NCBI RefSeq assembly: GCF_902713425.1
Contig: NC_081245.1
Coordinates: 3,895,108 to 3,959,107, forward strand
DNA: 64,000 bases
DNA from: Acipenser ruthenus
Taxonomy: Eukaryota > Chordata > Actinopteri > Acipenseriformes > Acipenseridae
Reading direction: 5' to 3'
This document shows, in pieces, positions 11,828 through 23,402 of the stretch. Every line of letters starts with the position of its first letter. Position 1 is the stretch's first letter. A model generated the notes under the pieces. That model saw only the letters and a list, made by a program, of their open reading frames with translations. It was not told the origin of the DNA and did not search any database. Both the position numbers and the translations under genes were made by a program.

Positions 11828-11965
11828 AGAACATAAGAAAGTTTCCAAACGAGAGGAGGCCCCATTCAGCCCATCTTGCTCGTTTGGTTGTTAGTAGCTT
11901 ATTGATCCCAGAATCTCATCAAGCAGCTTCTTGAAGGATCCCAGGGTGTCAGCTTCAACAACATT
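11828..11965 (+). repeat. interspersed repeat (aacataagaaagtttcc family)
   Basis: The text taagaaagtttccaaacgag and ggatcccagggtgtcagctt recurs at 44899-45330 (split there by a SINE) and in part near 4560 and 9105. This is a dispersed repeat of unassigned class. A shorter piece starts near 11388. Confidence 0.7.
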
Positions 11966-12720
11966 ATGTATCTAATATCGACGGTCAGTGGCAAGCTGAC
12001 TTAGTGGATATGTGTTGCGTGTCAAAAGAAAATGGAGGTTACAAGTACATGCTCCCGTGTGTTGATATCTTATCCAAATATGGCTGAGTAATACCAGTGA
12101 AAAATAAGTCATCTAAGACAGTGACAGAGGCGTTCAAGAGGATCCTCAGCACGGGCGGGAAACCTGAAAAACTACACACTGATAAAGGGACTGAATTTCT
12201 AAACAGAGCATTTCAGAACATGCTAAAAAAAACCATCATATTCGTGAAAACTTTCGTGAATATTTACTTTCAACTTTCAAGTTTTGAAATCCAAAAAATA
12301 TTTAAAAAAACAAAAGGCTACTTTGAAATCGACACAACGGTTTATAAACAGGTAGGTCGCATTGTTAAGACATAAAGCACTAATTGTTTAAAGATTGTTT
12401 TAGCTGCGCACGACAAAGTCGTTTTTAATGAAAACAAACCACGACTGATTATCCACATCCCAAACACATCATGTCGTCCTGTCGAAAAAGTTAGTAAATT
12501 ATTACAAAATGCAATGCGTGCGCACATCGCTCCTATTTTACCCCAGCCACGAGCAAAAGAAAAATCAGATGTGCCTGTGGGACGATCTAATTTCACTCCT
12601 GCACACCGCCAGGGATACAGATTTCTGAGGTGGGTCCTGAATATCTAGGACTATATAAAGAAGGGTAGGACAGTCAATCCCGTGATGCAGTTCGGTACTC
12701 AAATACAGGCGCCATTTGTG
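11965..12720 (+). mobile_element. Polinton/Maverick-type integrase fossil and flanking remains
   Basis: Plus-strand codons between about 11970 and 12240 encode pieces of a retroviral-type DDE integrase core, with a QADLVDM motif at the start and a KLHTDKGTEF motif further on. These motifs are typical of Polinton (Maverick) integrases and of related adintovirus-like elements. The sequence downstream to about 12720, including a TATA-like tatataaag at 12650, may be further remains of the same element but is unassigned. The element is broken, with more than one break, and only a small fraction is left. No terminal repeats or capsid genes are visible, so it looks old. Confidence 0.6.
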
Positions 12721-13299
12721 GAGCCCACTCAGTACTGAATACATTGCGGCGATGCTGTTGGGCAGCGCTAACCGGTATTTTTTTTAATAACAATACAAAG
12801 CGACTCACTGTTATTTATGCGAATTAATGCTTATGTCAAGAAACATTTTGCCAGGGCAAGCGTGAATAAGTTAAAAGCATTGCGAGCCCAGCTCTACGGG
12901 CTCCAGAAATGCTGCACTGTTTACTAACTCTGCCCACGTGTGACATCATTTTCCTATCCTTCTTTATAGTGGGTGAGTTCACGACACGCAGACTTTCGTC
13001 ATTCTGCGCAGAATCTGTGCAGAATCGGAGCAAGAAGCCAATGGATTTTCAGAGTCTTTGCAGAACCTGCGCAGACTCAGCAAAGTCTGCCTCTCGTGAA
13101 CGCACCCATAGTCCTAGCTGAATATACGCCTCTCTTTCTCCAAAGTCGCTGGGTGCGTTCATGAAGATCATTATGCGCAGAATATGACCAATTTATGGAA
13201 GATAATTTGGCTAAACTGGTCAGATTCTGCAGAGAATGATCTCCGTGAACACGCCCTCTTATTTCTGTAATGAAATGGGGCGTCACTGGCAGTGGGCGT

Positions 13300-13759
13300 G
13301 CCTGGTTGGAACCGTCACGTATTATTGGCTGCAGAAACACTCGAAACCCAGCTTGCGAAACTGATTGGCTGAACCTCCCTGTGGAAAGAAGGGCGGGATC
13401 GCGATGACCTGCTGTGGATCCGAAATGGCGCCAGTTTCGTCTCTCTGCTTTGTGGTCGAAGAGTTTGTATTCTGAAGCTGCTGCTCGGGATGTGAGAGCG
13501 TGGGTCATTGTCCGTGGCAGTGGACACGACTAACACGCACACGTATGTAATTGTATATAACTTCTGTTTTGTTTGTCCGTGGGCTCGATATGGTGCCGAC
13601 CCCCTAGTCATTGTACTTGTTTGATTTATTAACTGATTATAGAGTTTGTTTTTCTTTTTTTTCTTTGAATGGTTTTAAAGTGACGGTTTAGATTTGAAAA
13701 GGAAGTCTGGAGACCGACGAAAGAAAGAACTACAACTTACGCAGACTGCAGAGAGAGAG
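13300..13759 (+). promoter_or_regulatory. promoter and non-coding first exon of the ZNF/piggyBac-A gene
   Basis: GC-rich region with two CCAAT-type motifs in reverse (attggctg at about 13324 and 13361), an AATGGCGCC motif near 13424, and a likely 5'UTR exon ending at a GT donor (gagag|gtaaac) at 13759/13760. Closely related sequence forms the promoters on the minus strand at 31675-32060 and on the plus strand at 44480-44885. The next exon with matching structure starts at 16245. Confidence 0.6.
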
Positions 13760-13896
13760 GTAAACAAAACGTAACTTATTATCGTAGTTTAATTCAAATT
13801 GGTTGCCGCTGGTTTTGAGCAAAACGGAATTTGAAAACTGCACACAAAATGAAGTTTTACATTTAAATCGACAGGCATGCTCTTCGATACCGGCGA

Positions 13897-13938
13897 GTAT
13901 TTAATGCATGTATTTTCCTAAATACATGCATTAAATAC
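13897..13938. repeat. perfect 19-bp hairpin
   Basis: Two perfectly complementary 19-bp arms (gtatttaatgcatgtattt and its complement) are separated by the 4-base loop tcct. It sits directly upstream of an L2 3' tail. Confidence 0.9.
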
Positions 13939-13959
13939 CCTGGCGGCGTTTGAAAGTCA

Positions 13960-14102
13960 GGAAAGTGATTGTATTTATCTTGCTCTTAATTTGTATTATT
14001 ACTTGTACTGTGATACTTGAAATGTATTGGCTTACGATTGTAAGTCGCCCTGGATAAGGGCGTCTGCTAATAAATAATAATAATAATAATAATAATAATA
14101 AG
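13960..14102 (+). mobile_element. L2-type LINE 3' tail
   Basis: Contains cttgctcttaatttgtatt and then the tail tgtaagtcgccctggataag with an AAT run. The same upstream text occurs at 49080-49140 on the minus strand next to L2 coding sequence. This identifies the LINE from which SINE family A takes its tail. Confidence 0.75.
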
Positions 14103-14265
14103 TTGTTTTGATGTGGTGATTCGCAGTCAGTGCGTTTACACGACCTCAGGATCGTCCCCAGTAGAGGACTAGCTGATCCACGGCTTTACAGAGCTCGGAT
14201 TAGCGATGCATGATATAGTTTTTTTTGTTCGGCCCTCTTCTTATTCGCATTCCAGCTGCTGCTTC

Positions 14266-14372
14266 TTATCTGTTTATTTAGCAGGCGCCTTTATTATCCA
14301 AGGCGATTAACAGAGACGAGGGTGTGTGAACTGTGCATCGGCTGCAGAGTCGCTTACAACAACATCTCACCC
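14266..14372 (-). mobile_element. SINE family B, partial
   Basis: Tail-proximal part only (tttatttagcaggcgccttt and gtgtgtgaactgtgcatcgg). Diverged and truncated. Confidence 0.75.
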
Positions 14373-14529
14373 TCAACACCCCTGCCACGTGACCTCAATA
14401 CCCCACGAACCTTAGGTATAGGGTTAGGTTATTGTTATGAAATAAACCTCGTTTTAGTACCTAGATTTATCACCCTTATGTGATCGGGCTGTAGCATATA
14501 ATGATGACGTCTATTACGAGCTGAGCATG

Positions 14530-15520
14530 AACAGGTAGAATTTTGTTTAATTGGGTTAAACAATTTATTCAGAATTCAGCTTCAATTTGGAATTGTATTC
14601 CTTCTTATATTTAATAATCTTGGTGGTTTAAACTCTCTATTGTTAGGTAATTACAATATCAGTAAAAATTCCCATCAAATTGTCCAACTTTCGTAACTCT
14701 TGGTCTCTAATTTACAAACATTTCCCCCCACACACATTTCATTTGGAATAAATATTTGCTGTAAAAACAGAAGTTTTCTCCCCAGTTGGTTTAACAATGG
14801 CATCTTATTAGTTACTCAGTTATTTAACTGTAATGGCAATCTTCTTAAGGATACAGAATTCTTATCCACTTTCAATCCACCTATTACAACAAAGGAATTT
14901 ACAATTATTTTCGACGCGATTCCTAGAGGAGTAATCATTACTGAAGGATGATTTGAAAGCTTTAACTTGTCCTTTACCTTCCCTAGACCCTTCCCAAACT
15001 TTTTATTGGAAAATATTGTTTATAGAATAATATTAATAATAATAAATGTATACAATCTCTCTTTTAAAATGATCTAGTATCCATTCCTGATACTGTGACT
15101 TACTGGGATGGCTTTACTGAGGGTAGAAACTGGAAAAAAGCTTGGATTTTGCCCAACAAATACTTGTCAACCAATAAGATTAAAGAAGTATCATATCAAA
15201 TTATACATAAATGCTATCCTGTTAAGAACAATTTGAAAAACGTCAACGGGACATTGATGTTAATTGCTAGTTTTGTAATGACTCCATGAAACAGTGCTGC
15301 GTTTATTTTGGAATTGTAGACACTCCTCTGGTCTGGTTGCTTTTATCAGCAATAATATTAAAAAAGGAAACTTTATTACATATTGATAATGTACTCTTTG
15401 GTTTCACCAGTTCTAATACTATTGAAAGTAACGCATTTTACAGAATACATCTGATTGTTTTAATGGCTAAATTTCATATTCACAAATGTACATTTTGAAA
15501 ATACTGTATCCCAATTAAAC
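14530..15520 (+). mobile_element. Tx1/L1-like LINE, C-terminal fragment
   Basis: Three consecutive frames encode peptides typical of the C-terminal end of fish Tx1/L1-clade LINE ORF2. Examples are WFNNGILLVTQLFNCNGNLL, TYWDGFTEGRNWKKAWILPN, KEVSYQIIHKCYPV and LMAKFHIHKCTF. The frame changes and internal stops show a dead copy. The 5' part, including the reverse transcriptase core, is missing. Confidence 0.7.
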
Positions 15521-15639
15521 AAAGTGACGTCCCAATTAAATGACATAAATAACATTGTGAAGAACCGTCCCCCAGATTTGTGTCCCATTTAAGCAGAAAT
15601 CCTGATTATCAGGATCCTGATTAGGTGCCATCGACTCCT

Positions 15640-16244
15640 ATACTTATAAATTAATACTTGATTCTGTTTACCCGTTTAAAAAAGATTGAGATAATGATAT
15701 TTTCTGAAATGGTAGCTTTTAAAGGGAAATAAAACAAAAACCATCAAAGTAGGAGTATTGTGATTATTATTTGTGTTTACCGGAGCATTTATACTTCTCA
15801 AACATGCAGAAAGATTGTGCTTCACTGATTAGTATTTAATTATAGGAGGAGTTGAACACTGTAAAGTTTATGAGCAGCACAGAGCGCTCTGAGCAGAACT
15901 CTCCATAGAGCCAGAATCAACAGACGCCTGCTTCACCCGTCCTAATGTAGGGTTAGGTGGGGCTGTTCAACCCTGTTGAATAGAATATTACATGATAGAA
16001 GAATCCCCATGTTTTAGGGGTGGAATAGCCTTGCATGCCTTTTGCAAGTTGCTTCAGTCTGTTGCTGTACACAGAGGAATTCATATTACAACATTTCAAG
16101 TAAAGTTTGATATGTGATTTTAAATTATATTGGATTCATGCATTATATAGTTTTCTAAAGTGTGAGTGCTGTGGAAATTCAAATAAAAGCACCTTATATG
16201 CAGTCTGAAATGACAAACTAAAAGTCTTGTCTCCTTTTCTTCAG
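15640..16244. other. intron sequence conserved between paralogues
   Basis: The stretch upstream of the acidic exon (from about 15700) matches the corresponding flank of the exon at 30502-30699 and, from about 16070, that at 52479-52676. This shows that the three exons were duplicated together with intron sequence. No coding feature. Confidence 0.6.
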
Positions 16245-16282
16245 TGAGAACGGATCAGCCTCACTCAAAGGAAGTTTCTGAG

Positions 16283-19200
16283 ATGGAAGCAGCTCACATC
16301 AGCCCAGAGCTTCCTATGCGATGGGTTGTTTCTGCAGACAGGACTGTTGAGATCAAGGAGGAAGTGACTGAGCTGGGGTGTGACCAGGCCAATGAGCGGA
16401 TCCTGCAGGAGGAAACGCCACCTTCTAGCATCACTGAGAGAGGTGAGTGAAACTGGAATGCTGGGAATAGGGGAATACAGTACATTAAGGGGTCATTTAT
16501 TTCTGTTTACAATAAATTATGTTCAGACTGATAGATTTATTTTAGGAAAGTTGTAAATAGTTTGACAGTTTGAGGTTTTCAAATTTAAATTACTCTGCGT
16601 GGCGTTTGAAAGTCAGGATCACAAAAATAAGGAAGTTATAATCCTGCCCACCTAGAACTTCAAAAGCAGTCATTGTGACTGCCTTTTACAATACATGTTT
16701 TTATTTTGAATACAACCTACAATATTCTATTTTTTTTGTTATCTCTACCCTCACTGAGCTTACAGCACTATGTCTTTGAATAGAATATGGCTCTTGAAGT
16801 CTGGACATGTGTTATCCAAAGAGATATTGTAATCCTATCAGTTCCTTGTATAACTGGCGTCTGGCTGTCTATGTGAGCACATGTAGTCTGCTGTCGTATA
16901 GTTTTACTATTTTACTCTCACAGGTACACTGACAGAGACCAGGCTGAAACTCAAAATGGCCCAAAGAAGACGGATGACCACTCAAGAAAGGATTGATATG
17001 CTTACCGCTTTGTCCGAAAATGATTCTGATGCAGGGAATGTGAGTGATTACGACAGCGATGAATCCTGGATTTGTGATACAGTCAGTTCCACCAGTGAAA
17101 GCGAGGAAGGTGCCACTGAAGTGCCACGATCACACAGAGGGCTCCCCAGGGGCAGAAGAGGTTGTGGCAGAAGCAGCAGTCTTGGGGAATCCTCTGCAGT
17201 GCCAGCCGCTTTGCCTGTATCGTCTCCTGCAGCAGCTGCAGGCATGCCAGCCATGCCAACCGCTTCACCCGCAGCAGTACCAAGGACAGCGACTCCAGCT
17301 GCATCGCCAGCACGAACGGGCATTCAGGAGACTGGGAAAGATGGCACTGTTTGGGAAATTATAAGTCCCGGTGTTGATGCTATGGGAAGACGGGCTGCAC
17401 AAAATGTTTTGACTGAAACGTCAGGTCCCACGCCGTACGCAAAACGCAACATCAATAGCATTCTCAGTGCTTTTCATTTATTGATTGATATGCGAATGCT
17501 ACACCACATTCAACGCTGTACTGTAGCAGAGGCACATAGGATACAAAATAATGATTCCTGGGCAATGTCGTTGGAGGAATTAGAAGCGTTTATTGCAATC
17601 CTGTATGTTCGAGGAGCGTATGGTGGTAAAAGCCTTTACCTGGAGAGCCTTTGGTCTACACAATGGGGAATTACTTTTTTTATAGAGACAATGTCACAGA
17701 ATCGTTTTCGAGAAATCATGAGGTTTTTGCGTTTTGATTTTAGAGCAACGAGAAGGGCCCGCCTTCAGACAGATAAATTTGCCCTGGCATCAGAAATTTG
17801 GAACGGCTTCATTGAAAACAGCATTGCCTGTTACAAGCCCGGAGAGAACCTTACAGTGGATGAGCAGCTGTTTTCCACAAAAGCACGGTGTCGCTGGACA
17901 CAATACATGCCAAACAAACCTGATAAATTTGGGATCAAGTTTTGGCTGGCAGTGGACGTTGAGTCCAAATATGTGGTGAATGGTTACCCCTACCTGGGCA
18001 AAGATGAAACTTGCCCAGCTGGTCAGAGACTGGGTGACAATGTGGTACTTAGGCTGATGGAACCATACTTAGGAAAAGGGAGGAATGTTACCACTAACAA
18101 TTTTTTTACTTCACTGGAATTGGCAAAAAAGTTGAAGAAAAAGAAAACCAGCCTGGTTGGAACAGTGAACAAAGCAGGAAGAGAGCTTCCACCATCTTCG
18201 CAAAACTTGCAACCACAGCTGTACTCCAGTACAATTTTGAAACACAATGACTGTGCTACACTAACTGTTTACAAGTGCAAGCCGAGAAAGAATGTCATTA
18301 TTCTCAGCTCCCGTCATACGTCCGTTGCCATCGGGACTGTTGACAAGAAAAAACCAGAGACTGTGGATTTCTACAATGACACAAAGCACGGGGTGGACGT
18401 TTTAGACCAGATGGCACGTCAGTACTCTGTGAAAGCTGGTTCTCGACGCTGGCCAGTTGCTGTGTTTTACAATGTGCTGGACCTGGCAGCCATCAATTCC
18501 TTCGTTTTGTACAAGGAATGCACCGGAGAAAATATCAGTAGGAGAGATTTCATCTTGAAGCTAGCCACAGAGCTTCGGCAGAAACATTTCGATCAGAAAA
18601 CTGCAAAGCAGCAGGGAAACGCAGCTCAACCTGGATTCAGTGCTGCACCCAGCGACACACGCAAGAGAAAGCAATGCAAGGTAGCTAAATGCAATAAAAA
18701 TAAAACTTCTGATATCTGTGCCCAATGTGAAAGAGCAGTATGTGGTAAATGCACAGGAAAAGTTGAGAAGCGTTACATCTGTGTGGATTGTGCTACTTAG
18801 GGGGCTACTTTGAAGTCCATTTCCCTGAAAGCACATTCATGTTACATAATGGGAGTTGAGATCTTTTTTAATGCTATTTTGTATGTACATATACCTGTTT
18901 AAACACTAGTTTCTTTTGAAATGTTTATTTTATTATAGTTTCTCATTTTTTGAAGTAGTGCTTTGTGTGGCAAGTTGGAAAATAAACCCTTTTATGTTTA
19001 ATTGTTCATTTAAATAAGTGTTTTGGCTGTGCAGATGTTTGATATGACGTGCTTGAATAAAACGTTTGAGTCGTATCTGATAGTTTGTCTTTCATTTTAA
19101 TATTGAGGTTGTTTTAAAATGTAACCGTCATAATGACTGCCGGTGGCAGTTCTAGGTATGAGTATAACTGCAGTGTTAATGTTTCTACAGAGTTCTACGT

Positions 19201-21654
19201 TAAATTAATTTTATTTGAGTAGCTCTACTAAAAACACTCAGAAGAGCAACTGTAAGCAAGACGGCTACTGATGATTTCAATTCTGTGAGGCCGGTAGATG
19301 TGCAACGGGGTATTAATATATTTTGGGGGGGTCCTAGTTTTACAGAAATTGAACCCCAAAGATAACGGTCTGACATCCCTGCTGCCTGACATAATTGCTA
19401 GGCAGAGTGACTTGCGACCGTTCCATTGCACTGAATAGGGAGACATGGAATATATTGCTCAGCACACACGGGTCACATCTGTGTTTCTGTCTGGATTAAA
19501 ACTGCTAATCAGAGATAATGTTTTTTTTTGTGTTTGTGCTTTCAACACTGGGGAAACTGATCATCATTTTTTAATTCAGGAAATATGATTTTGGTTTCCC
19601 TCCCCCCTCTCACTTTTGTTATGGTACAGTCAGGAGTTCAATGATACCGTTCCATTCCATAAACAAATCTATGTTTTTGTCGGAATTAAAACTGTGAACT
19701 TCTCTGTGGTTTTAATTAATAAAACATGACAAATGAAAGTGACCCTGTGTATAGTGTTACTTATTATACAATTAAGATTCAATTAAACAGGTGGGGAAGC
19801 AACCTCTAGCTGTAGCTAGGACAGCAATTGCAAACAATGACACTGTTTACAGACTTACAGATTTCTTTCAGAGGTACGTGCTGACGTCCACATTTTAGCG
19901 AATTTTAACAATAACAAAATGTTAGTTGACAACAAGACATGAATGATAACATGCTCCTGTTTACAGTTTTTAAAAGAATATTCCAAAATGAAAATGATTT
20001 TGTAAAGACATTAATGCATTTTATATGTTTATTCCTACCAAAGATTACCTATCTGGATTGTCTATCTAGAATAATAATAATAAATTGTTTATTTAGCAGA
20101 CACCTTTATCCAATACGACTTACAAAGACTAAGGTGTGTGAACTATGCATCAGCTGCAGAGTCACTTACAAATATGTCTCACCCGAAAGACGGAGCACAA
20201 GGAGGTGAAGTGACTTGCTCAGGGTCACACAATGAGGCAGTGGCTGAGGTGGGATTTGAACCGGGGACCTCCTGGTTACAAGCCCTTTAACCACTGGACC
20301 ACACAGCCTTCTATAATGGCACTTGTGTTGAGTTAGAAAATAAACATACTGCTCCATATTACCAGATTTATATAACACCATTAATTATCCCCCATATTGT
20401 TTATTGTTTATTAAAATGGTATGATATTACACTTCTAAAATTGTGTGCATGTGTTATTTGTGTATTTATTATATTTGTATATTGTTTGTATATTCATATC
20501 TGTATTATATTTGTTGTATTATAGCATATTCTACGGATCATCAGATTTATATAGCACCATTTTAAAATTTAAACACAGAACTAATTATTCCCCATATTGT
20601 TTATTTTTGCCCAGTCTTCACTGGAAAATTGCTCCAGTTCTGATGTTTGGGGATTGCAATGGATGGACTGCAATCTTCAAGTCTCGCCATACATTTTTGA
20701 TTGGATTCAAGTCAGAATTTTGACTTGGCCACTCAAGAACATTAATTCTCTTCTTGTTCAACCACTCCAGTGTGGCTTTGGCTTTGTGCTTCAGGTCATT
20801 GTCCTGCTGAAATGTGAATTTCCTCCCCAGTCTTGGCTGGCTCAAACAGGTTTTCCTCAAGGATTCGCCTGTACTTTGCACCATCCATTCTCCCCTCTAT
20901 CCTGACAAGCTTCCCAGTCCCTGCTGAAGAGAAGCATCCCCATGACATGATGCTGCCATCACCATGCTTGACAGTTGGGATGATGTTGACTGGGTGATGT
21001 TCAGCGTTGGGCTTGCGCCAGACGTAACACTTGGAATTTAGACCGAAAAGTTCAATTTTTGTCTTTGCCCACAAAACCTTTTTTCCTGATGTCTGCAGGA
21101 TCATCTACATGCATTTTCGCAAACTCAACACAGGCTGAAACAATTTCACTCATTCTGTGACTTCAAACAAATCATTTGCAGCTGAGCTGATTTAGGGCTG
21201 CAGTAGCAAAGGGGTTGAATACTTATGGAACTGAGATTAATCAGTTTTTCTCTGTAAATCTTATTTATATTATTTATTTTTAATGTATTAGTTTATTTAG
21301 CAGACGCCTTTATCCAAGGCGACTTACAGAGACTAGGGTGTGTGAACTATGCATCAGCTGCAGAGTCACTTACAATTACGTCTCACCCGAAAGACGGAGC
21401 ACAAGGAGGTTAAGTGACTTGCTCAGGGTCACACAATGAGTCAGTGGCTGAGGTGGGATTTGAACCGGGGACCTCCTGGTTATAAGCCCTTATAGATGCA
21501 TTTTTTTAACTTTATCAATGTGGAGTAGTTTGTGTAGATTCTACATGTAAAGTCTAATTTGAAAGCGTTGTGGAGTACGCTCAGGTGCCAACAAAATGTG
21601 AAAACTTTGCAAGGGGGTGAATACTTCAGGAAACCACTGTGTGTATGTATGTAT

Positions 21655-21746
<92 letters not shown>

Positions 21747-23402
21747 CACAGTATATATAGCGCCATTTTATTTATTAGCTATAAAACCACTGACACACAC
21801 AAAATGAGTGACCTTCCACCCATTTTCTTTAATATATTTGTGGATGAATCTCCAGAGAACTGGTACATCACCAACTTTCCCAGTGAAGACAGTAATCCAG
21901 AGCAGGTTTATGAGCACAATAACCCATGACAGCGTTGCAGTAACCGTATCCTACCTCACTTCTGAATACTTGAAGGCACTCCGCTTAGGGCCTGAAAAGT
22001 CAGTTAATTCCTTACAAATCAATTACATGAACTTCAATGGTGCAGCTTGATTCCACAAAGGTCAGGAAAAGCCATACCACTCATAACTCAGCTGCAACCA
22101 GGTTAGGCCTTTAGCATCGATATTGAGATGCGATGGGCAGGGTAGCATTCACTGATAAGGGGAGCAGTGGTAAGAACATGTGTTTTAAACCTTAGAATCA
22201 ACAGCACCTTTAACAAAGAAGTTCCACTAAACAATAATAAGGGGAGCAGTGAAAATCAGTTTTCAATCACATTGTCACTGCTGCCCTCATCATCTGCTGC
22301 TGAACGCTGTCAATATGTTTTATTAAAGATGGTTTTAAAATATGTTTTGCTTGGCCTCATTGACAATCATTATATAAAAGGAGGCTGACATTAACAGGAG
22401 TGTTATTAAGCAGGTTTGACAGTATTCTCTAACTATGCAGTCATCAGAGTTCACTCAGTTATGGGGAAATCTGGCAGAAGTGAATGTGTAAGAATGCTGT
22501 AAAATAACCTTTGTCTCTTTCTTTGTTTCGCTTGTGATGTAGATGAAGGAGAACACGACTCCACTCCACCACCCCACTGCAAAAACTCTGCTAGTGACAA
22601 ACTGCAGTGCAAGACACACAGAGAGACGACACCTCAAGATGAACATTTTAAAGAATTGATTGGTAAAATCCCTTCTGTACAATTGCTGTTTTTTCTGGAG
22701 AGTGCAGAAACTGCACAGTCTGTGTGTGTGAATGATTCTGAAACCCAGGGCAACTTGAAGACCCTGCCTTGTTCTACTGAAGATGGGAAGAGTTCCTGGC
22801 AATTAGGCTCTCCTAAAACTCACAAGGGGAATCGCACAGGAAGGACTCAATTTCCTTGTGCTGATTGTGGGAAAACTTTCAGTAATTTAGCACACCTTAA
22901 AAGACACCAGCACAGTCACACAGGAGAGAGACCACACCACTGTAATGAATGTGAGAAGAGGTTTTTTCAATTAGAACATCTTAAAATTCACCAGTTAATT
23001 CATGCAGGAGAGAAACCATACCACTGTAATGAATGTAGGAGGAGTTTCAATCGAACAGAGAGCCTTAAAAGACACCAGCGCTGTCACACAGGAGAGAAAC
23101 CACACCACTGTAATGAATGTGGAAGGCGTTTCACTCGAACAGAGAGCCTTAAAAGACACCAGCGCAGTCACACAGGAGTGAAACCACACCACTGTAACGA
23201 ATGTGGAAGGAGTTTCACTCGAACAGGGAGTCTTAAAATACACCAGCTAATTCACACAGGAGACAAACCACACCACTGTAATGATTGTGGGAAGTGCTTC
23301 ACTCAGATCAGAAGTCTTAAAAAACACCAACGAACACACATAAAAAAAGAAACCACACCACTAATGCATGTGGGAGAAGTTTCACTCAAACGGACCTTAT
23401 AA
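16283..23402 (+). CDS. C2H2 zinc-finger gene hosting piggyBac-A (C2H2 isoform)
   Basis: Spliced prediction: 16283-16442 plus 22543-23402, 339 residues. The acidic exon spans 16245-16442 (198 bp, phase 1 at both ends). The first in-frame ATG (16283) begins [14 protein letters not shown] and the exon carries EIKEEVTE, a SUMO-type motif. The terminal exon continues [11 protein letters not shown] and contains six C2H2 fingers (CADCGKTF to CNDCGKCF). It then leaves frame in an A-run near 23345 and ends ETTPLMH, losing a seventh finger whose remains are visible downstream. An upstream non-coding exon is predicted at about 13759. The intron just before the C2H2 exon (aatgtgtaagaatgctgta) is shared with the genes at 35.2, 40.5 and 56.5 kb. 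A piggyBac exon lies between the two coding exons and offers an alternative end. Confidence 0.6.
16556..19179 (+). mobile_element. piggyBac-A element in the ZNF gene intron
   Basis: DNA transposon of about 2.6 kb. Subterminal inverted repeats are visible: acctagaact, then gcagtcattgtgac at 16649-16680, and their complement gtcataatgactgcc with agttctaggt at 19125-19156. The 3' end abuts TTAA at 19176-19179. The host sequence left (aaagttgtaaatag) and right (tgtttctacagag) of the element is continuous in the minus-strand paralogue at 30181-30206, which is an empty site. The left duplicate of TTAA now reads TTGA and the left end carries about 60 extra bases, so its precise border is less certain. 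Confidence 0.75.
16924..18800 (+). CDS. piggyBac-A transposase exon, in frame with host exon 16245-16442
   Basis: Full-length 614-codon piggyBac-family transposase from ATG 16956, with DDE_Tnp_1_7-type core and C-terminal Cys-rich zinc domain ([21 protein letters not shown]). An acceptor (tttactctcacag) at 16923 opens an exon whose phase matches the host acidic exon. Read through, 16442 joins 16924 as [17 protein letters not shown] with no stop, giving a 678-residue fusion from ATG 16283. Family catalytic residues: Asp in TVDEQLF (ORF residue 302) and Asp481/Asp484 in GVDVLDQ are present. The central Asp of the TxDNFFTS motif is Asn (TTNNFFTS, residue 381), which should abolish cutting. The N-terminus is acidic and Ser-rich, with a Pro/Ala-rich stretch. 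Polyadenylation signals lie near 18980 and 19055. Either a dead young copy or a captured host-transposase fusion; the frame argues for the latter. Confidence 0.8.
19180..20070. other. intron of the 13.3-23.4 kb gene, nothing assigned
   Basis: The first about 60 bp match the paralogous intron at 30120-30190 (minus strand). The rest is AT-rich with no recognised repeat or ORF of note. Confidence 0.5.
20071..20310 (-). mobile_element. SINE family B
   Basis: tRNA-like head (gtggtccagtggttaaaggg and ggttcaaatcccacctcagc) and tail (tatttagcagacacctttat) on the minus strand, with ATT tail at the left. Confidence 0.9.
20590..21645 (-). mobile_element. Tc1/mariner element with broken transposase
   Basis: Minus-strand frames 21104-20796 and 20884-20618 encode Tc1-type transposase pieces: [30 protein letters not shown] and [15 protein letters not shown]. 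The last motif normally reads NPIENVW; the catalytic Glu of the DD34E triad is Lys here. At least one frameshift separates the pieces. The left or N-terminal side is interrupted by a family B SINE. The outer end cagtggtttcctgaagtatt (complement, about 21615-21640) abuts a (TA)n tract. Confidence 0.8.
21288..21491 (-). mobile_element. SINE family B inserted in the Tc1 element
   Basis: Lies between Tc1-typical flanks (tctgtaaatc on one side and aactttatcaatgtggagta on the other), so it inserted after the Tc1 copy. Confidence 0.85.
21664..21745. repeat. (TA)n microsatellite
   Basis: About 82 bp of TA, immediately outside the Tc1 terminus, preceded by a short GTAT run. Confidence 0.95.
21750..22542. 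other. intron 5' of the C2H2 exon, shared with paralogues
   Basis: Contains ttttcaatcacattgtcact and catctgctgctgaacgctgt, which recur at 56300-56350, and a segment near 22400-22540 shared with the introns at 35070-35198, 40514-40640 and 56400-56505. No gene inside. Confidence 0.6.

Noticed and set aside
13077-13611. Two overlapping minus-strand open frames of 143 and 98 codons
   Set aside because: They lie antisense in a GC-rich promoter region shared with 32 and 44 kb, where the frames are not conserved.
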